From Frateuria_A yonginensis (lineage in GTDB: Bacteria; Pseudomonadota; Gammaproteobacteria; Xanthomonadales; Rhodanobacteraceae), in assembly GCF_037137055.1 (NCBI RefSeq), contig NZ_JBBBNY010000004.1, forward strand, positions 258,865 through 322,864: 64,000 nucleotides of DNA. Reading direction: 5' to 3'. Position numbers and translations under genes: made by a program. Below the pieces are notes generated by a model. It had not been told where the DNA came from, did not search any database, and was given only the letters and a program-made list of their open reading frames with translations. This document shows, piece after piece, positions 9,621-17,503 of the stretch; the first letter of the stretch is position 1; each line of letters begins with the position of its first letter.

Positions 9621-10751
9621 CTACAGCTTGAGATAGAGGCGTCGCCGGTCCATCGCCCAGGCGATCGCCCACCACAACGCCACGAACGCCAGCGCCCAGG
9701 TCAGCGAGGCGACGTAAGGTCCCGCCCGCGGCGTGATCCAGCCGGCGAACAGGCGTTCGTAGAGCGGCTGCTGCCAGCCCGCGGCCGGCAGCAGGATCTG
9801 CATCAGTTCGGAGCCGGCATAGATGGCGATCGCGTTCATGCCGAAGCGGCGGCCCGGCGCCGGCCCGCCATGGCGGTCGATCAGCCAGTGCAAGGCGAGC
9901 AGCGCCAGGAACGCCCAACCGGCGGTCCACAGGGCAAAGGACGGAGTCCACAGGTTCTTGTTGAACGGCTGCCATGCCGACCAGGCCAGGCCGGCCGCGA
10001 GCGCCAGCAGCCCGGCCACGGCGAGCGCCGCGGTACGCCCAGCGCGCAGCCAGCGGCCCGCGACCAGCCCCAGCAGCGTGGTGGCGAGCGACGGCAGCGT
10101 ACCGGCCAGGCCTTCCGGATCGTGCCCGCGGCCGCTGGCCGGATCGACCTGGTAGACGGTGGGCCCGAACACCGCGCTGTCGATGCGGCTGACCAGGTTG
10201 TCCCACGGCGCCAGCGTGCCGCCTGCGTGCAGCAGCAGCGCGTAGCCGCCCAACAGCAGCGCGATCGCGAGCCACTGCGTGCGCTGGCGCGCGTACAGCG
10301 CGAAGACCGCCACCCCGGCGTAGCACAGGCCGATCCGCTGCAGCACGCCGGGCAGGCGCAGGTGCGCGTGCGGCAGCAGCCACCAGGCCAGCAGGTTGAT
10401 CGCGAGCCCCAGGCCGACGATGCGCAGCGCGCGCCAGCCCGCGCCGCGCAGCAGCACCGCACGCGGCACGCCGGCCTCCTGCTTCGGCTCCAGCGCCAGC
10501 GCCACCGACACGCCGACCAGGAACAGGAAGAACGGGAACACCAGGTCGGTCGGCGTGCAGCCGTCCCAGGCCGCATGCTCCAGCAGCCCATAGACATGGC
10601 CCCAGTCGCCCGGGTCGTTGACCAGCAGCATGGCGGCGACCGTGCAGCCGCGCAGCGCATCTACCGAGGCGAGCCGGCGCCGCGGCCAGCCCTCGCCCGA
10701 TGAGCGCGGGCTGGCTGGCGTTCCTCCCGGAGCAGGGTGCAAAAAAGGCAT
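9621..10751 (-). CDS. nagX: NagX-like membrane protein (DUF5009 / heparan-alpha-glucosaminide acetyltransferase family)
   Basis: This 376-residue polytopic membrane protein begins ASVDALRGCTVAAMLLVNDPG after a short cytoplasmic leader. It carries VFPFFLFLVGVSVALAL and later GMNAIAIYAGSELMQ, the hallmarks of the acyltransferase-like DUF5009/NagX family found in GlcNAc loci. Its proposed role is handling or moving aminosugars at the inner membrane; this is not biochemically settled. Only one plausible start was found: an ATG lying inside a REP element, 17 nt past the stop codon of the hexosaminidase gene. The REP's own AGGAG would be the nearest ribosome site. It is the fourth gene of the leftward nag module. 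Confidence 0.8.
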   Translation of the reverse strand: MPFLHPAPGGTPASPRSSGEGWPRRRLASVDALRGCTVAAMLLVNDPGDWGHVYGLLEHAAWDGCTPTDLVFPFFLFLVGVSVALALEPKQEAGVPRAVLLRGAGWRALRIVGLGLAINLLAWWLLPHAHLRLPGVLQRIGLCYAGVAVFALYARQRTQWLAIALLLGGYALLLHAGGTLAPWDNLVSRIDSAVFGPTVYQVDPASGRGHDPEGLAGTLPSLATTLLGLVAGRWLRAGRTAALAVAGLLALAAGLAWSAWQPFNKNLWTPSFALWTAGWAFLALLALHWLIDRHGGPAPGRRFGMNAIAIYAGSELMQILLPAAGWQQPLYERLFAGWITPRAGPYVASLTWALAFVALWWAIAWAMDRRRLYLKL

Positions 10752-10772
10752 CGCGAGCAAGCTCGCTCCTAC
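10749..10772 (-). repeat. REP unit joining hexosaminidase and nagX genes
   Basis: Read on the minus strand the unit is GTAGGAGCGAGC followed by TTGCTCGCGATG, with the GCGAGC-AA-GCTCGC palindrome at its centre. Its second to fourth bases are the TAG stop of the hexosaminidase gene. Its terminal ATG is the start used for nagX. It is a single unit, unlike the paired copies elsewhere in the window. Confidence 0.85.
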
Positions 10773-13045
10773 GGGGAAAGCTGCAGCGTGAGTCGGCCGA
10801 AGGCGTAGAGCGGACCGTCGGTCGGCGCGGTGAAGGCCAGGCACAGGTCGTGCGTGCCCTGCTGGCGCGGGAAGCGCGCCTGCAGCGCGAAGCGGCGCGG
10901 CGTCCGATCCGGATCGGGCAGCGGCACGCTGGCCAGCACCGGGCCGTCGCAGCCGTCGCGGCGGATCACCAGCTCGCCGTGCGCGGTGGCCGCCTTCCGC
11001 TGCACCACCAGGCCGGCCTCGTGCGCCAACTGGTAGTTGTTCGGCAGGCGCGCCAGGTCCACGTGCAGTGCGGTGGTGCCATCCAGCGGCGCCACCGGCC
11101 ACAGCTGGCAGGCGTTGAACAGGTTGACGGTGTACACCGGCCGCCACGAGGTCGCGTCGGGCAACGGCTGCACGCGCAGCCGGAACGGGCTGCCCGGGCA
11201 GTTCACCAGCGTGTTGCCGTCGCGCCGCAGCAGGCTGGCTGCGTCGAAACTGCGTGTCCGCATGGCCAGGATGCGGCCGTCCGGCGCGAACGTGGTAGCG
11301 CGCACGGTGACCGGCAGGGTCACCGGTACCGGACCGCTGTAGACCGGCGAGCCCGGGTTGGGCGCACTGCCGTCGAGGCTGTAGCGCAAGGTGCCGAGGC
11401 CGGCCTGGGTCGAGAGCGTGAGCGTGCTGCGCCCGCTGGCGCGCGCGGCCGCCTCGTCGAGCGTGATGACCGGCGCGAACGCGCTGTCGGCGTAGGCGAT
11501 GCGCGCGCGCCGGTAGCGCGCAAGCTGCGCCGGCAGGCGACCGAGGAAATCGCGCCAGTCGCGCCGCCCCGGCGGTGTCCACAGCACCTCGGCCAGCGCG
11601 TCCAACCGCGGGAACACCGCGTACTCGACGTGCTGCATGTCGGGCATGTGCTCGGTCCACACGTTGGCCTGCGCGCCGAGCACGTGCCGGACCTGCGTCG
11701 CGTCGAGCCCGGCCGGCACCGGCTCGAAGGCGTAGATGTCGGCCAGGCCCTTGACCGGGATGCGACCGGTCGGCTCCTCCGGGTGGTCGCTCTGCAACTG
11801 GTCGAAGTACAGGTCGGGCGAGGGCGAGAGCACCACGTCGTGGCCCTGCCGGGCCGCATCGACGGCGCCCTGCGTACCACGCCAGGACATCACCGCGGCC
11901 TCGGCCGGCACGCCGGCGGCGAGGATCTCGTCCCAGCCGATCATGCGCCGGCCGTGCGCCTCGAGGTAGGCGCCGAGCCGGCCCATCAGCCAGCCCTGCA
12001 GCTGGTCCTCGCTGGCAAGGCCCAACGCCTTCATGCGCGCCTGCACCGCGGGCGAAGCCTGCCACTGGTCCTTCACCGCCTCGTCGCCGCCCAGGTGGAT
12101 CGTGCGCGACGGGAACAGCGCCATCACCTCGTCCAGCACGTGCTCGAGAAAGGCGATGGTGGGGTCGTTCACGTTGAACAGCGTGGTGTGCACGCCCCAA
12201 TCGGGCGAGACGGGGATGCGCTTGCCGGTCACGCCGAACTGAGGATACGCAGCCACCGCGGCGGTGGCATGCCCGGGCAGGTCGATCTCCGGCACGATGG
12301 TGATGCCGCGCGCGGCCGCGTAGGCGACCAGGGCGCGGATGGTCTGCTGCGAATAGAAGCCACCGTAGCGGGCCGGTTCGCCGTCCTCCCCCGCCGCCGG
12401 CGGGGTGCGCCAGGCGCCGATCCGGGTGAGCTCGGGGTAGCGCTCGATCTCGATCCGCCAGCCCTGGTCGTCGGTGAGGTGCCAGTGCAGCACGTTGAGC
12501 TTGTGCAGCGCCATCTGGTCGATCAGCCCGCGGATCTGCGCCGGGCTCTGCATGTGCCGGACCGAGTCCAGCATCAGGCCGCGCCAGGCGAAGCGCGGCG
12601 CATCCGCGATGTGCAGCGCCGGCACGGCCCCGTCGCGAGCCTCGTCCAGCAGTTGCACGAGCGTGGCCGCGCCGTGCAGCAGACCGGCGTCGTCTTGGGC
12701 GACGACGCGGATGCCGTGCGCATCCACGTCCAGCGTGTAGCTGCCGGCGACCGCACCGGCCCGGGCGTCGTGGCGCAGGACGATGGCGCCGTCGGCAGGC
12801 GCGCCCTCGCGCAGCGCCAGGTGCGGCCCGTCGATGCGGGCCAGCTGCTCCAGCAGGAAGGTGCCGGCCCGGTGCGCACCGGCATCGCCCGGCGCCACCA
12901 GGACGCGGGTGGCGGCAGCGAGGGTGAAATGGCCGGCGCCCAGGGCGAGTTGCGCCGGCCGCGGGATCAGCGCCGGCTCCGGCGACGCGGCGCGCGCAGC
13001 CAGCGCGGCAAAGGCGAGGGTCAGACAGGAAAGCAGGCGTTGCAT
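10769..13045 (-). CDS. Beta-N-acetylhexosaminidase, GH20, exported, with extra C-terminal domain
   Basis: The enzyme removes terminal GlcNAc from chitooligosaccharides. It has a signal peptide (about 1-20), a GH20b-type N-domain, and the catalytic barrel with HLGGDE (Asp321-Glu322 as the catalytic pair). It also has WHLTDDQGWR and WDEILAAG, and then a chitobiase-type C-terminal beta-domain (about 545-605). A further roughly 155 residues follow, with two or more cysteines and an HDLCLAFTAPTDGPLYAF segment that resembles a carbohydrate-binding module. The start has GGAGAC upstream. It lies in the leftward nag module after the receptor gene, where it would supply GlcNAc. The stop codon TAG is part of a REP element. 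Confidence 0.92.
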   Translation of the reverse strand: MQRLLSCLTLAFAALAARAASPEPALIPRPAQLALGAGHFTLAAATRVLVAPGDAGAHRAGTFLLEQLARIDGPHLALREGAPADGAIVLRHDARAGAVAGSYTLDVDAHGIRVVAQDDAGLLHGAATLVQLLDEARDGAVPALHIADAPRFAWRGLMLDSVRHMQSPAQIRGLIDQMALHKLNVLHWHLTDDQGWRIEIERYPELTRIGAWRTPPAAGEDGEPARYGGFYSQQTIRALVAYAAARGITIVPEIDLPGHATAAVAAYPQFGVTGKRIPVSPDWGVHTTLFNVNDPTIAFLEHVLDEVMALFPSRTIHLGGDEAVKDQWQASPAVQARMKALGLASEDQLQGWLMGRLGAYLEAHGRRMIGWDEILAAGVPAEAAVMSWRGTQGAVDAARQGHDVVLSPSPDLYFDQLQSDHPEEPTGRIPVKGLADIYAFEPVPAGLDATQVRHVLGAQANVWTEHMPDMQHVEYAVFPRLDALAEVLWTPPGRRDWRDFLGRLPAQLARYRRARIAYADSAFAPVITLDEAAARASGRSTLTLSTQAGLGTLRYSLDGSAPNPGSPVYSGPVPVTLPVTVRATTFAPDGRILAMRTRSFDAASLLRRDGNTLVNCPGSPFRLRVQPLPDATSWRPVYTVNLFNACQLWPVAPLDGTTALHVDLARLPNNYQLAHEAGLVVQRKAATAHGELVIRRDGCDGPVLASVPLPDPDRTPRRFALQARFPRQQGTHDLCLAFTAPTDGPLYAFGRLTLQLSP

Positions 13046-13075
13046 GCGCGGGTCTCCGTGGTCTTGCCGGGGTAC

Positions 13076-13155
13076 GTAGAAGCGAGCTTGCTCGCGATGT
13101 TCCGCTTTTTGTGTGCTGCGCAGCGAAAAGCATCGCGGGCAAGCTCGCTCCCGCC
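13076..13155. repeat. Paired REP element (inverted arms)
   Basis: The arms GCGAGCTTGCTCGCGATG (left) and GCATCGCGGGCAAGCTCGC (right) form an inverted pair around a spacer of about 30 nt containing GCTTTTTGTG. It lies between the TonB-dependent receptor gene and the hexosaminidase gene, in the untranslated gap of the leftward nag transcript. There it could stabilise or separate the two messages. Confidence 0.85.
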
Positions 13156-13189
13156 AGGCAGGCCCACCCCATGGGTTGCGGCAGGGCGC

Positions 13190-13222
13190 AAAAAGCGGTC
13201 CCGGCGAAGACCTGCCGGGACC
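13190..13222 (-). terminator. Rho-independent terminator after the nag receptor gene
   Basis: The stem GGTCCCGGC / GCCGGGACC with an 8-nt loop is followed on the minus strand by GCTTTTTGC. It lies 43 nt past the receptor stop and before the hexosaminidase gene, so part of the transcript should end here and receptor expression could exceed that of the downstream genes. Confidence 0.82.
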
Positions 13223-13264
13223 GTGCGGGGAGGATCGCGGGACACCTGCCGGGCAGGCGCGTCC

Positions 13265-15979
13265 TCAGAACTTGAAGCGCAGGTTGAGGTAGTACTGCCG
13301 GCCGTTGACGTAGAACGCGTACGGCTGCTTCCCGTAGGCGGCGTTCTGCGTGTAGTACTTGAGCTTGGGGTTGTTGAGGTTCATCGCGTCCAGCGACAGC
13401 GACATCCAGTCGGTGAGCTGCACGCCGAAGGACGCCGCCAGGTTGCCGATGCCCTGCTGGAAGTAGGTGTCGGTGCGGCTCACGCCGGCATAGAACTCCG
13501 AGCGGTAGGTGTAGCTCACGCGCGCGTTGAAGCGCTGGTTCTCGAAGTAGCCGGACACGTTGTAGGTGTGCTTGGAGGTGCCCTGCAGCGGCACGCCGCC
13601 GGTGGCGTGGCCGTCGGCATAGGTGTAGTTGGCCTGCACGCCGAAGTTGTCGCCGATCGGCTGGATGTAGTTGAGCTCCACCCCGCGCACCTGGCCGTTG
13701 ACGTTGCGCGGCACGCTGATCAGGTAGTCGTTGAAGACGTCGGTGCCGGCGGCCGCCGAGGCCTGCATGTCCTTGAACCGGCGCACTTCGTTGCCGAAGT
13801 TGACGTAGTCGTGCAGGTTCATCGCGTAGACGCCCGCCGACAGCAGGCCACGCGGCGCGAAGTACCACTCCACCGCGGCGTCGAAGTTGCTCGACACCAG
13901 CGGCCTGAGCTTCGGATTGCCGCCGCTGCCGGTGTGGGTGAGGTCGTCGGCCGAGACGTAGCCGGCCAGCGCGGAGTAGTCCGGACGGGTCATCGTCTGC
14001 GAGGCGGCGAAGCGCAGCAGCAGGTCGTCGGACAGCGCGAGCTTGAGGTTGGCGCTGGGCAGGAACTTGTCGTAGCTGTGCTTGTAGGTGTTCCAGTAGT
14101 AGTCGCCGAAGGCCGATCCGGTGATGGGACCGGTGACCGTAGTGGCTTCGGCATCCGGCGCGGTGCTGGTGTAGCCGATGTTCTCCTTGGTCTTGACGTA
14201 GCGCACACCGAAGTTGCCGCTGGCGATCCCCGCCTGGAAGTTCAGCTGCAGGTAGGCGGCCGAGTCCTTCTCCTCCACCTTGTAGACGTCGTTGAAGTAG
14301 AAGCGCGAGACCGGGTCGCGGTTGGCGTAGGCCGCATCGATGGCGGCCAGTTGCGCCGGCGTCCAGTACCAGATCGGCCCGGGGAAGCTGCCGCCGACCG
14401 AGCTGCCGAAGTCGCCCGGGTAGTGCTCCACGGCGGTCGGGTAGCCGGCCGGGTCGGTCCAGTCGGTGGCGAAGTTGGGCCCCTGCGCGATCTCGCTGGG
14501 GTTCTGGCGGGTGTGCTTGGCGTAGCGCACGCCGAACTGCAGCGAGCTGAAGGCGCTGTCGTCGAAGGCGAGTTCGCCATCGGCCTGCGCCCAGTCCTCC
14601 TTGTCCTTCACCTTGATGCCCTGGCCACCGAAGATCCAGCCCATGTCCGGGCGGATCCCGGAAGTCGAGCTGTTGTCGCCGCCCAGCGTCCAGTTGATCG
14701 GCTTGCCGAGGCCGCGCATGTCCCAGCTGGCCCCGGCGCCGACGGCCGTACCGAGTTCCATCACGTCCTGGGTCGGCGAAGAGCCGCTGCCGCGGGTGGT
14801 GCCGACCTGCCCGGTGAAGGTCAGGTGGTCGGTGGCGCGCCAGTCGGCATCCAGGGTGAGGTACTTCGACTCGGACGCCGCGCCCGGACGCGAGATCTGG
14901 TCGTACACGCCGTAGGCGCCGGTACCGCCGCTGATCGAGCCGCTGGTCACGACGTTGTTGCGGATCGTGTTGGCGGTCAGCACGCCGCCGTTGGCCAGCG
15001 CGCTGCTGGCCCACATCATGTAGTTGCGGTTGTAGTTGTCGGCCTTGAGCTTGGAGTAGAAGCCGTTGATGTCGAGGGTGAGGTTGTCGGCCGGCTTGAT
15101 CTGCAGGTCGATCACGCCGCCCTTGCGCTCGCGCTCCTGGGTGAACAGCACGGCGCCGATCTCGTTCGGGTAGTACACGGTGTTGCCGTCGACCGTGGTC
15201 GGCAGGTAGCCGCCCACCACTTCCTGGCCGTTGCGCTGCAGGCTGCGCTTCTCGTAGAAGCCCTGCACCATCACGCCGGCGGTGCCCGCGTCGTTCTTCC
15301 AGTTGAACAGGCCGCTGAACTGCGGCTTGGTCTTGCCCGGCAGGTCGGCGTAGACGCCGCCGAGCGACACCTCGCCGGTGACCGGCTTGGCGAACTCCAG
15401 CGGCTTGCGCGTGACGATGTCGACCGAGCCGGCGCTGCCGCCCTCGACCAGGTGCGCCTCCGAGCTCTTGTAGACCACCACCTGGTTGACGATCTCCGAG
15501 GGCAGCAGGCTGTAGCTGACGCTGCGGCCCACGGTCTGCACCTGGCTGAGCACGAACCAGTCGCCGGTGCCGATGGAGTGGCCGTTGACCAGGGTCTGGG
15601 TCAGGCTCGGCGCAGTGCCGCGCAGGCTCACGCGATCGCTCTCGTCGAAGCCGCCTTCGCTGGCGCTGGAGGAGCTGATGTTCACGCCGGGCAGGCGCTG
15701 CAGCGTGTCGGCCACGTTCTTGGCCGGCAGCTTGCCGATGTCCTCGGCGGTGACCACCTCCACGTGCGAGTCGAAGTCCTTCTTGGTTTCCAGCGACTCG
15801 GTCTCCGCGTTGCGGATGCCGGTCACGGTGATGGTGCCCAGCTGCTTGACCTTGGCGCGGTCGGAGCGGGGCTGCGTGGCGGCATCGCCGGCCTGCGCGT
15901 TGTCCTGGGCATGCAGCGTGCCGGCCAGGCACAGGCCGGCGATGATGCTGGCGGCTAACAGCGTCTTGCGGTGTGACAT
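13265..15979 (-). CDS. TonB-dependent receptor for GlcNAc / chitooligosaccharides
   Basis: This 904-residue outer-membrane transporter has a signal peptide ending TLHAQ. A TonB-box-like GTITVTGIRNAETES segment precedes the plug (about 60-190, DIGKLPAKNVADTLQRLPGV). The 22-strand-type barrel ends YYLNLRFKF. This plug motif is typical of the carbohydrate-type TonB receptors of Xanthomonadales. The start is set at the ATG preceded by GGAGGGGAGCACC. It lies 92 nt downstream of the sugar kinase gene and upstream of the hexosaminidase gene, so uptake of chitin fragments is the likely role. The ligand is assigned from context, not from the sequence. Confidence 0.88.
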   Translation of the reverse strand: MSHRKTLLAASIIAGLCLAGTLHAQDNAQAGDAATQPRSDRAKVKQLGTITVTGIRNAETESLETKKDFDSHVEVVTAEDIGKLPAKNVADTLQRLPGVNISSSSASEGGFDESDRVSLRGTAPSLTQTLVNGHSIGTGDWFVLSQVQTVGRSVSYSLLPSEIVNQVVVYKSSEAHLVEGGSAGSVDIVTRKPLEFAKPVTGEVSLGGVYADLPGKTKPQFSGLFNWKNDAGTAGVMVQGFYEKRSLQRNGQEVVGGYLPTTVDGNTVYYPNEIGAVLFTQERERKGGVIDLQIKPADNLTLDINGFYSKLKADNYNRNYMMWASSALANGGVLTANTIRNNVVTSGSISGGTGAYGVYDQISRPGAASESKYLTLDADWRATDHLTFTGQVGTTRGSGSSPTQDVMELGTAVGAGASWDMRGLGKPINWTLGGDNSSTSGIRPDMGWIFGGQGIKVKDKEDWAQADGELAFDDSAFSSLQFGVRYAKHTRQNPSEIAQGPNFATDWTDPAGYPTAVEHYPGDFGSSVGGSFPGPIWYWTPAQLAAIDAAYANRDPVSRFYFNDVYKVEEKDSAAYLQLNFQAGIASGNFGVRYVKTKENIGYTSTAPDAEATTVTGPITGSAFGDYYWNTYKHSYDKFLPSANLKLALSDDLLLRFAASQTMTRPDYSALAGYVSADDLTHTGSGGNPKLRPLVSSNFDAAVEWYFAPRGLLSAGVYAMNLHDYVNFGNEVRRFKDMQASAAAGTDVFNDYLISVPRNVNGQVRGVELNYIQPIGDNFGVQANYTYADGHATGGVPLQGTSKHTYNVSGYFENQRFNARVSYTYRSEFYAGVSRTDTYFQQGIGNLAASFGVQLTDWMSLSLDAMNLNNPKLKYYTQNAAYGKQPYAFYVNGRQYYLNLRFKF

Positions 15980-16071
15980 GGTGCTCCCCTCCAAGCGGAT
16001 CGGCAGCGCGGCGAGGCGGATGCCGGTTGGTTGTCTGGGCTCGCGCCCGGTTCGATGCGGCTTGCCTGAGC

Positions 16072-17103
16072 TCACCCCGGCTCGACATGACCGGCGATGG
16101 CCAGGCCGGCCGCGCCGATCACGCCGTGCTGGCCGTGCTCCATCAGTCGTACGGGAACCTGTTGCAGGTACGGGCGCATCACGCCCTTGTTGAAGAAGCG
16201 CTCGCGGAAGCGGCCGGCCAGCAGCAGCGGGCGGACCTGCGGCAGGATGCCGCCGGCGAGGAACACGGCACGCGCGCCGTAGAGCAGCGCGAGGTCGCCG
16301 GCGAAGCTGCCGAGCAGGCCGCAGAACACCTCGAGGGTTTCCACCGCGACCGCGTCGCTGCCTTCCAGCGCGGCACGGGTGATCGCATCGGGCGCCGGCA
16401 CCGCGGCGCGCACGCCGCACAGCGTGCCGATCGCGCGATAGAGGTTGCGCAGCCCCGGACCGGACAGCGCGTGCTCGAAGGCCACGTGCGCGCGCTCGCG
16501 GGCGAGCAGGCGCAGGATCTCGATTTCACGTTCGTCGCCGGGCGCCAGTGCGATCTGCCCGGCCTCGGTGGCCAGCACGCGCGCCTGCGGCGTATGCGGC
16601 AACAGCACCGCCGAGCCCAACCCGGTGCCCGGCCCCATCACCAGCACCGGGCCCCGCGCACGCGGCGTGCCGGGCTCGACCACCGGCACGGTGTCGGCCG
16701 CGGTGAGGAACTGCGTGGCATAGGCCACTGCTTCGAAGTCGTTGATCACCGCCAGGCGCTCGACCGGCAGGCTGTCGCGCAGTTCGCCGATCGACACCGG
16801 CCAGGCCAGGTTGTCGTTGACGATGGCGTCGTCCAGTACATAGCCGGCGCTGGCCACCACGCACTGCTCGATCGGGGCGGACACGTCCAGGTACGCCACG
16901 AAGTGCTGCAGCACCGCCGCGAGGCTGGGCCACTCGGCGCAGACGTAGCGCTGGTAGCGCAGCACGGTGACCGGACGGGCGCCGTCCGGGCGCCGGCTGA
17001 CCAGGCCGACGCGCGCATGCGTGCCACCGACGTCGGCGGCCAGCAGCAAGGCCTCCTGCGGCAGGCGCTGCGACGCACTCCTGGGGTTGGCGACCTCGGC
17101 CAC
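16072..17103 (-). CDS. glk: Glucokinase-family sugar kinase (probable GlcNAc/glucose kinase)
   Basis: This cytoplasmic ROK-like/glucokinase (PF02685) has the phosphate-binding motif ADVGGTHARVG near residue 23, the sugar-site INDFEAVAYA, and MGPGTGLGSA around the second phosphate loop. At 343 aa it is a typical Glk. Because it opens the leftward nag module, it probably phosphorylates imported GlcNAc (the NagK role) and perhaps glucose; this is inference from context. The start is a GTG preceded by GGAGGGAGGAG. Its promoter overlaps the NagR palindrome. Confidence 0.88.
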   Translation of the reverse strand: MAEVANPRSASQRLPQEALLLAADVGGTHARVGLVSRRPDGARPVTVLRYQRYVCAEWPSLAAVLQHFVAYLDVSAPIEQCVVASAGYVLDDAIVNDNLAWPVSIGELRDSLPVERLAVINDFEAVAYATQFLTAADTVPVVEPGTPRARGPVLVMGPGTGLGSAVLLPHTPQARVLATEAGQIALAPGDEREIEILRLLARERAHVAFEHALSGPGLRNLYRAIGTLCGVRAAVPAPDAITRAALEGSDAVAVETLEVFCGLLGSFAGDLALLYGARAVFLAGGILPQVRPLLLAGRFRERFFNKGVMRPYLQQVPVRLMEHGQHGVIGAAGLAIAGHVEPG

Positions 17104-17153
17104 GACTCCTCCCTCCGCGTTCGCCCGGCGTCCCTGGACGTCGGCGGAGGCGG

Positions 17154-17182
17154 AGTCTGGACAGCGATGACAACGTTGTCAA
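17154..17182 (-). promoter_or_regulatory. Promoter of the leftward nag module with NagR operator over the -35
   Basis: On the minus strand TTGACA (17182-17177), a 17-nt spacer and CAGACT (17159-17154) form a promoter. The palindrome TGACAACGTTGTCA (17168-17181) covers the -35. A perfect 14-bp palindrome with a central CG is the expected LacI-family operator form. Repressor bound here would block RNA polymerase. The predicted transcript leader before the kinase GTG is about 44 nt. The rest of the 400-bp divergent region (17104-17503) holds the matching rightward promoter and nothing else recognisable. Confidence 0.75.
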
Positions 17183-17409
17183 CGCGTTTCGGCAGCATTT
17201 CGGGAGGTCCGGTTTTGGCAGCGCAACATGGCGCCGACACTTGAACGCCACGGCACGAGGTAAAGGAGCCGCGAACCCCATGCGGTGCTGGCTTTGCCCG
17301 CTCCGAACCGCACGGGCAAGACATGTCGCACCGCACCAGACGAGCTGGCGGTCGAGTGTCTCTTTCGGTAGCCGAGCACCTGGACGACGCCGGTCGCGAG
17401 GGACACAAA

Positions 17410-17438
17410 TTGACAACGTTGGCGCGCAAGGCCATAAA
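17410..17438 (+). promoter_or_regulatory. Promoter of nagP with a second, degenerate NagR operator over the -35
   Basis: TTGACA (17410-17415), a 17-nt spacer and CATAAA (17433-17438) form a good sigma-70 promoter pointing at nagP. The -35 sits in TTGACAACGTTGGCG, which matches the perfect operator in its left half and centre but differs at two positions on the right. The two operator copies are about 240 bp apart, a distance at which a tetrameric LacI-type repressor could loop the DNA (inference). Confidence 0.72.
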
Positions 17439-17503
17439 GCCGGCCGGGGGAGTGCCCGTCGCGGCGCTCGCATCGCCATGCGTTTGCCTGACAGGAGCCG
17501 TCC

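Noticed and set aside
9621..16088. A single minus-strand frame open for more than 2000 codons, with similarly long open frames on the plus strand (10700-15958) and at 22582-25518 and 44370-46817
   Set aside because: These arise because stop codons are rare in frames opposite or beside very GC-rich genes. Their translations are Arg/Pro/Ala/His-rich with no domain, while the true genes (nagX, hexosaminidase, receptor, nucleotidase, pepN) lie in other frames or only in parts of them.
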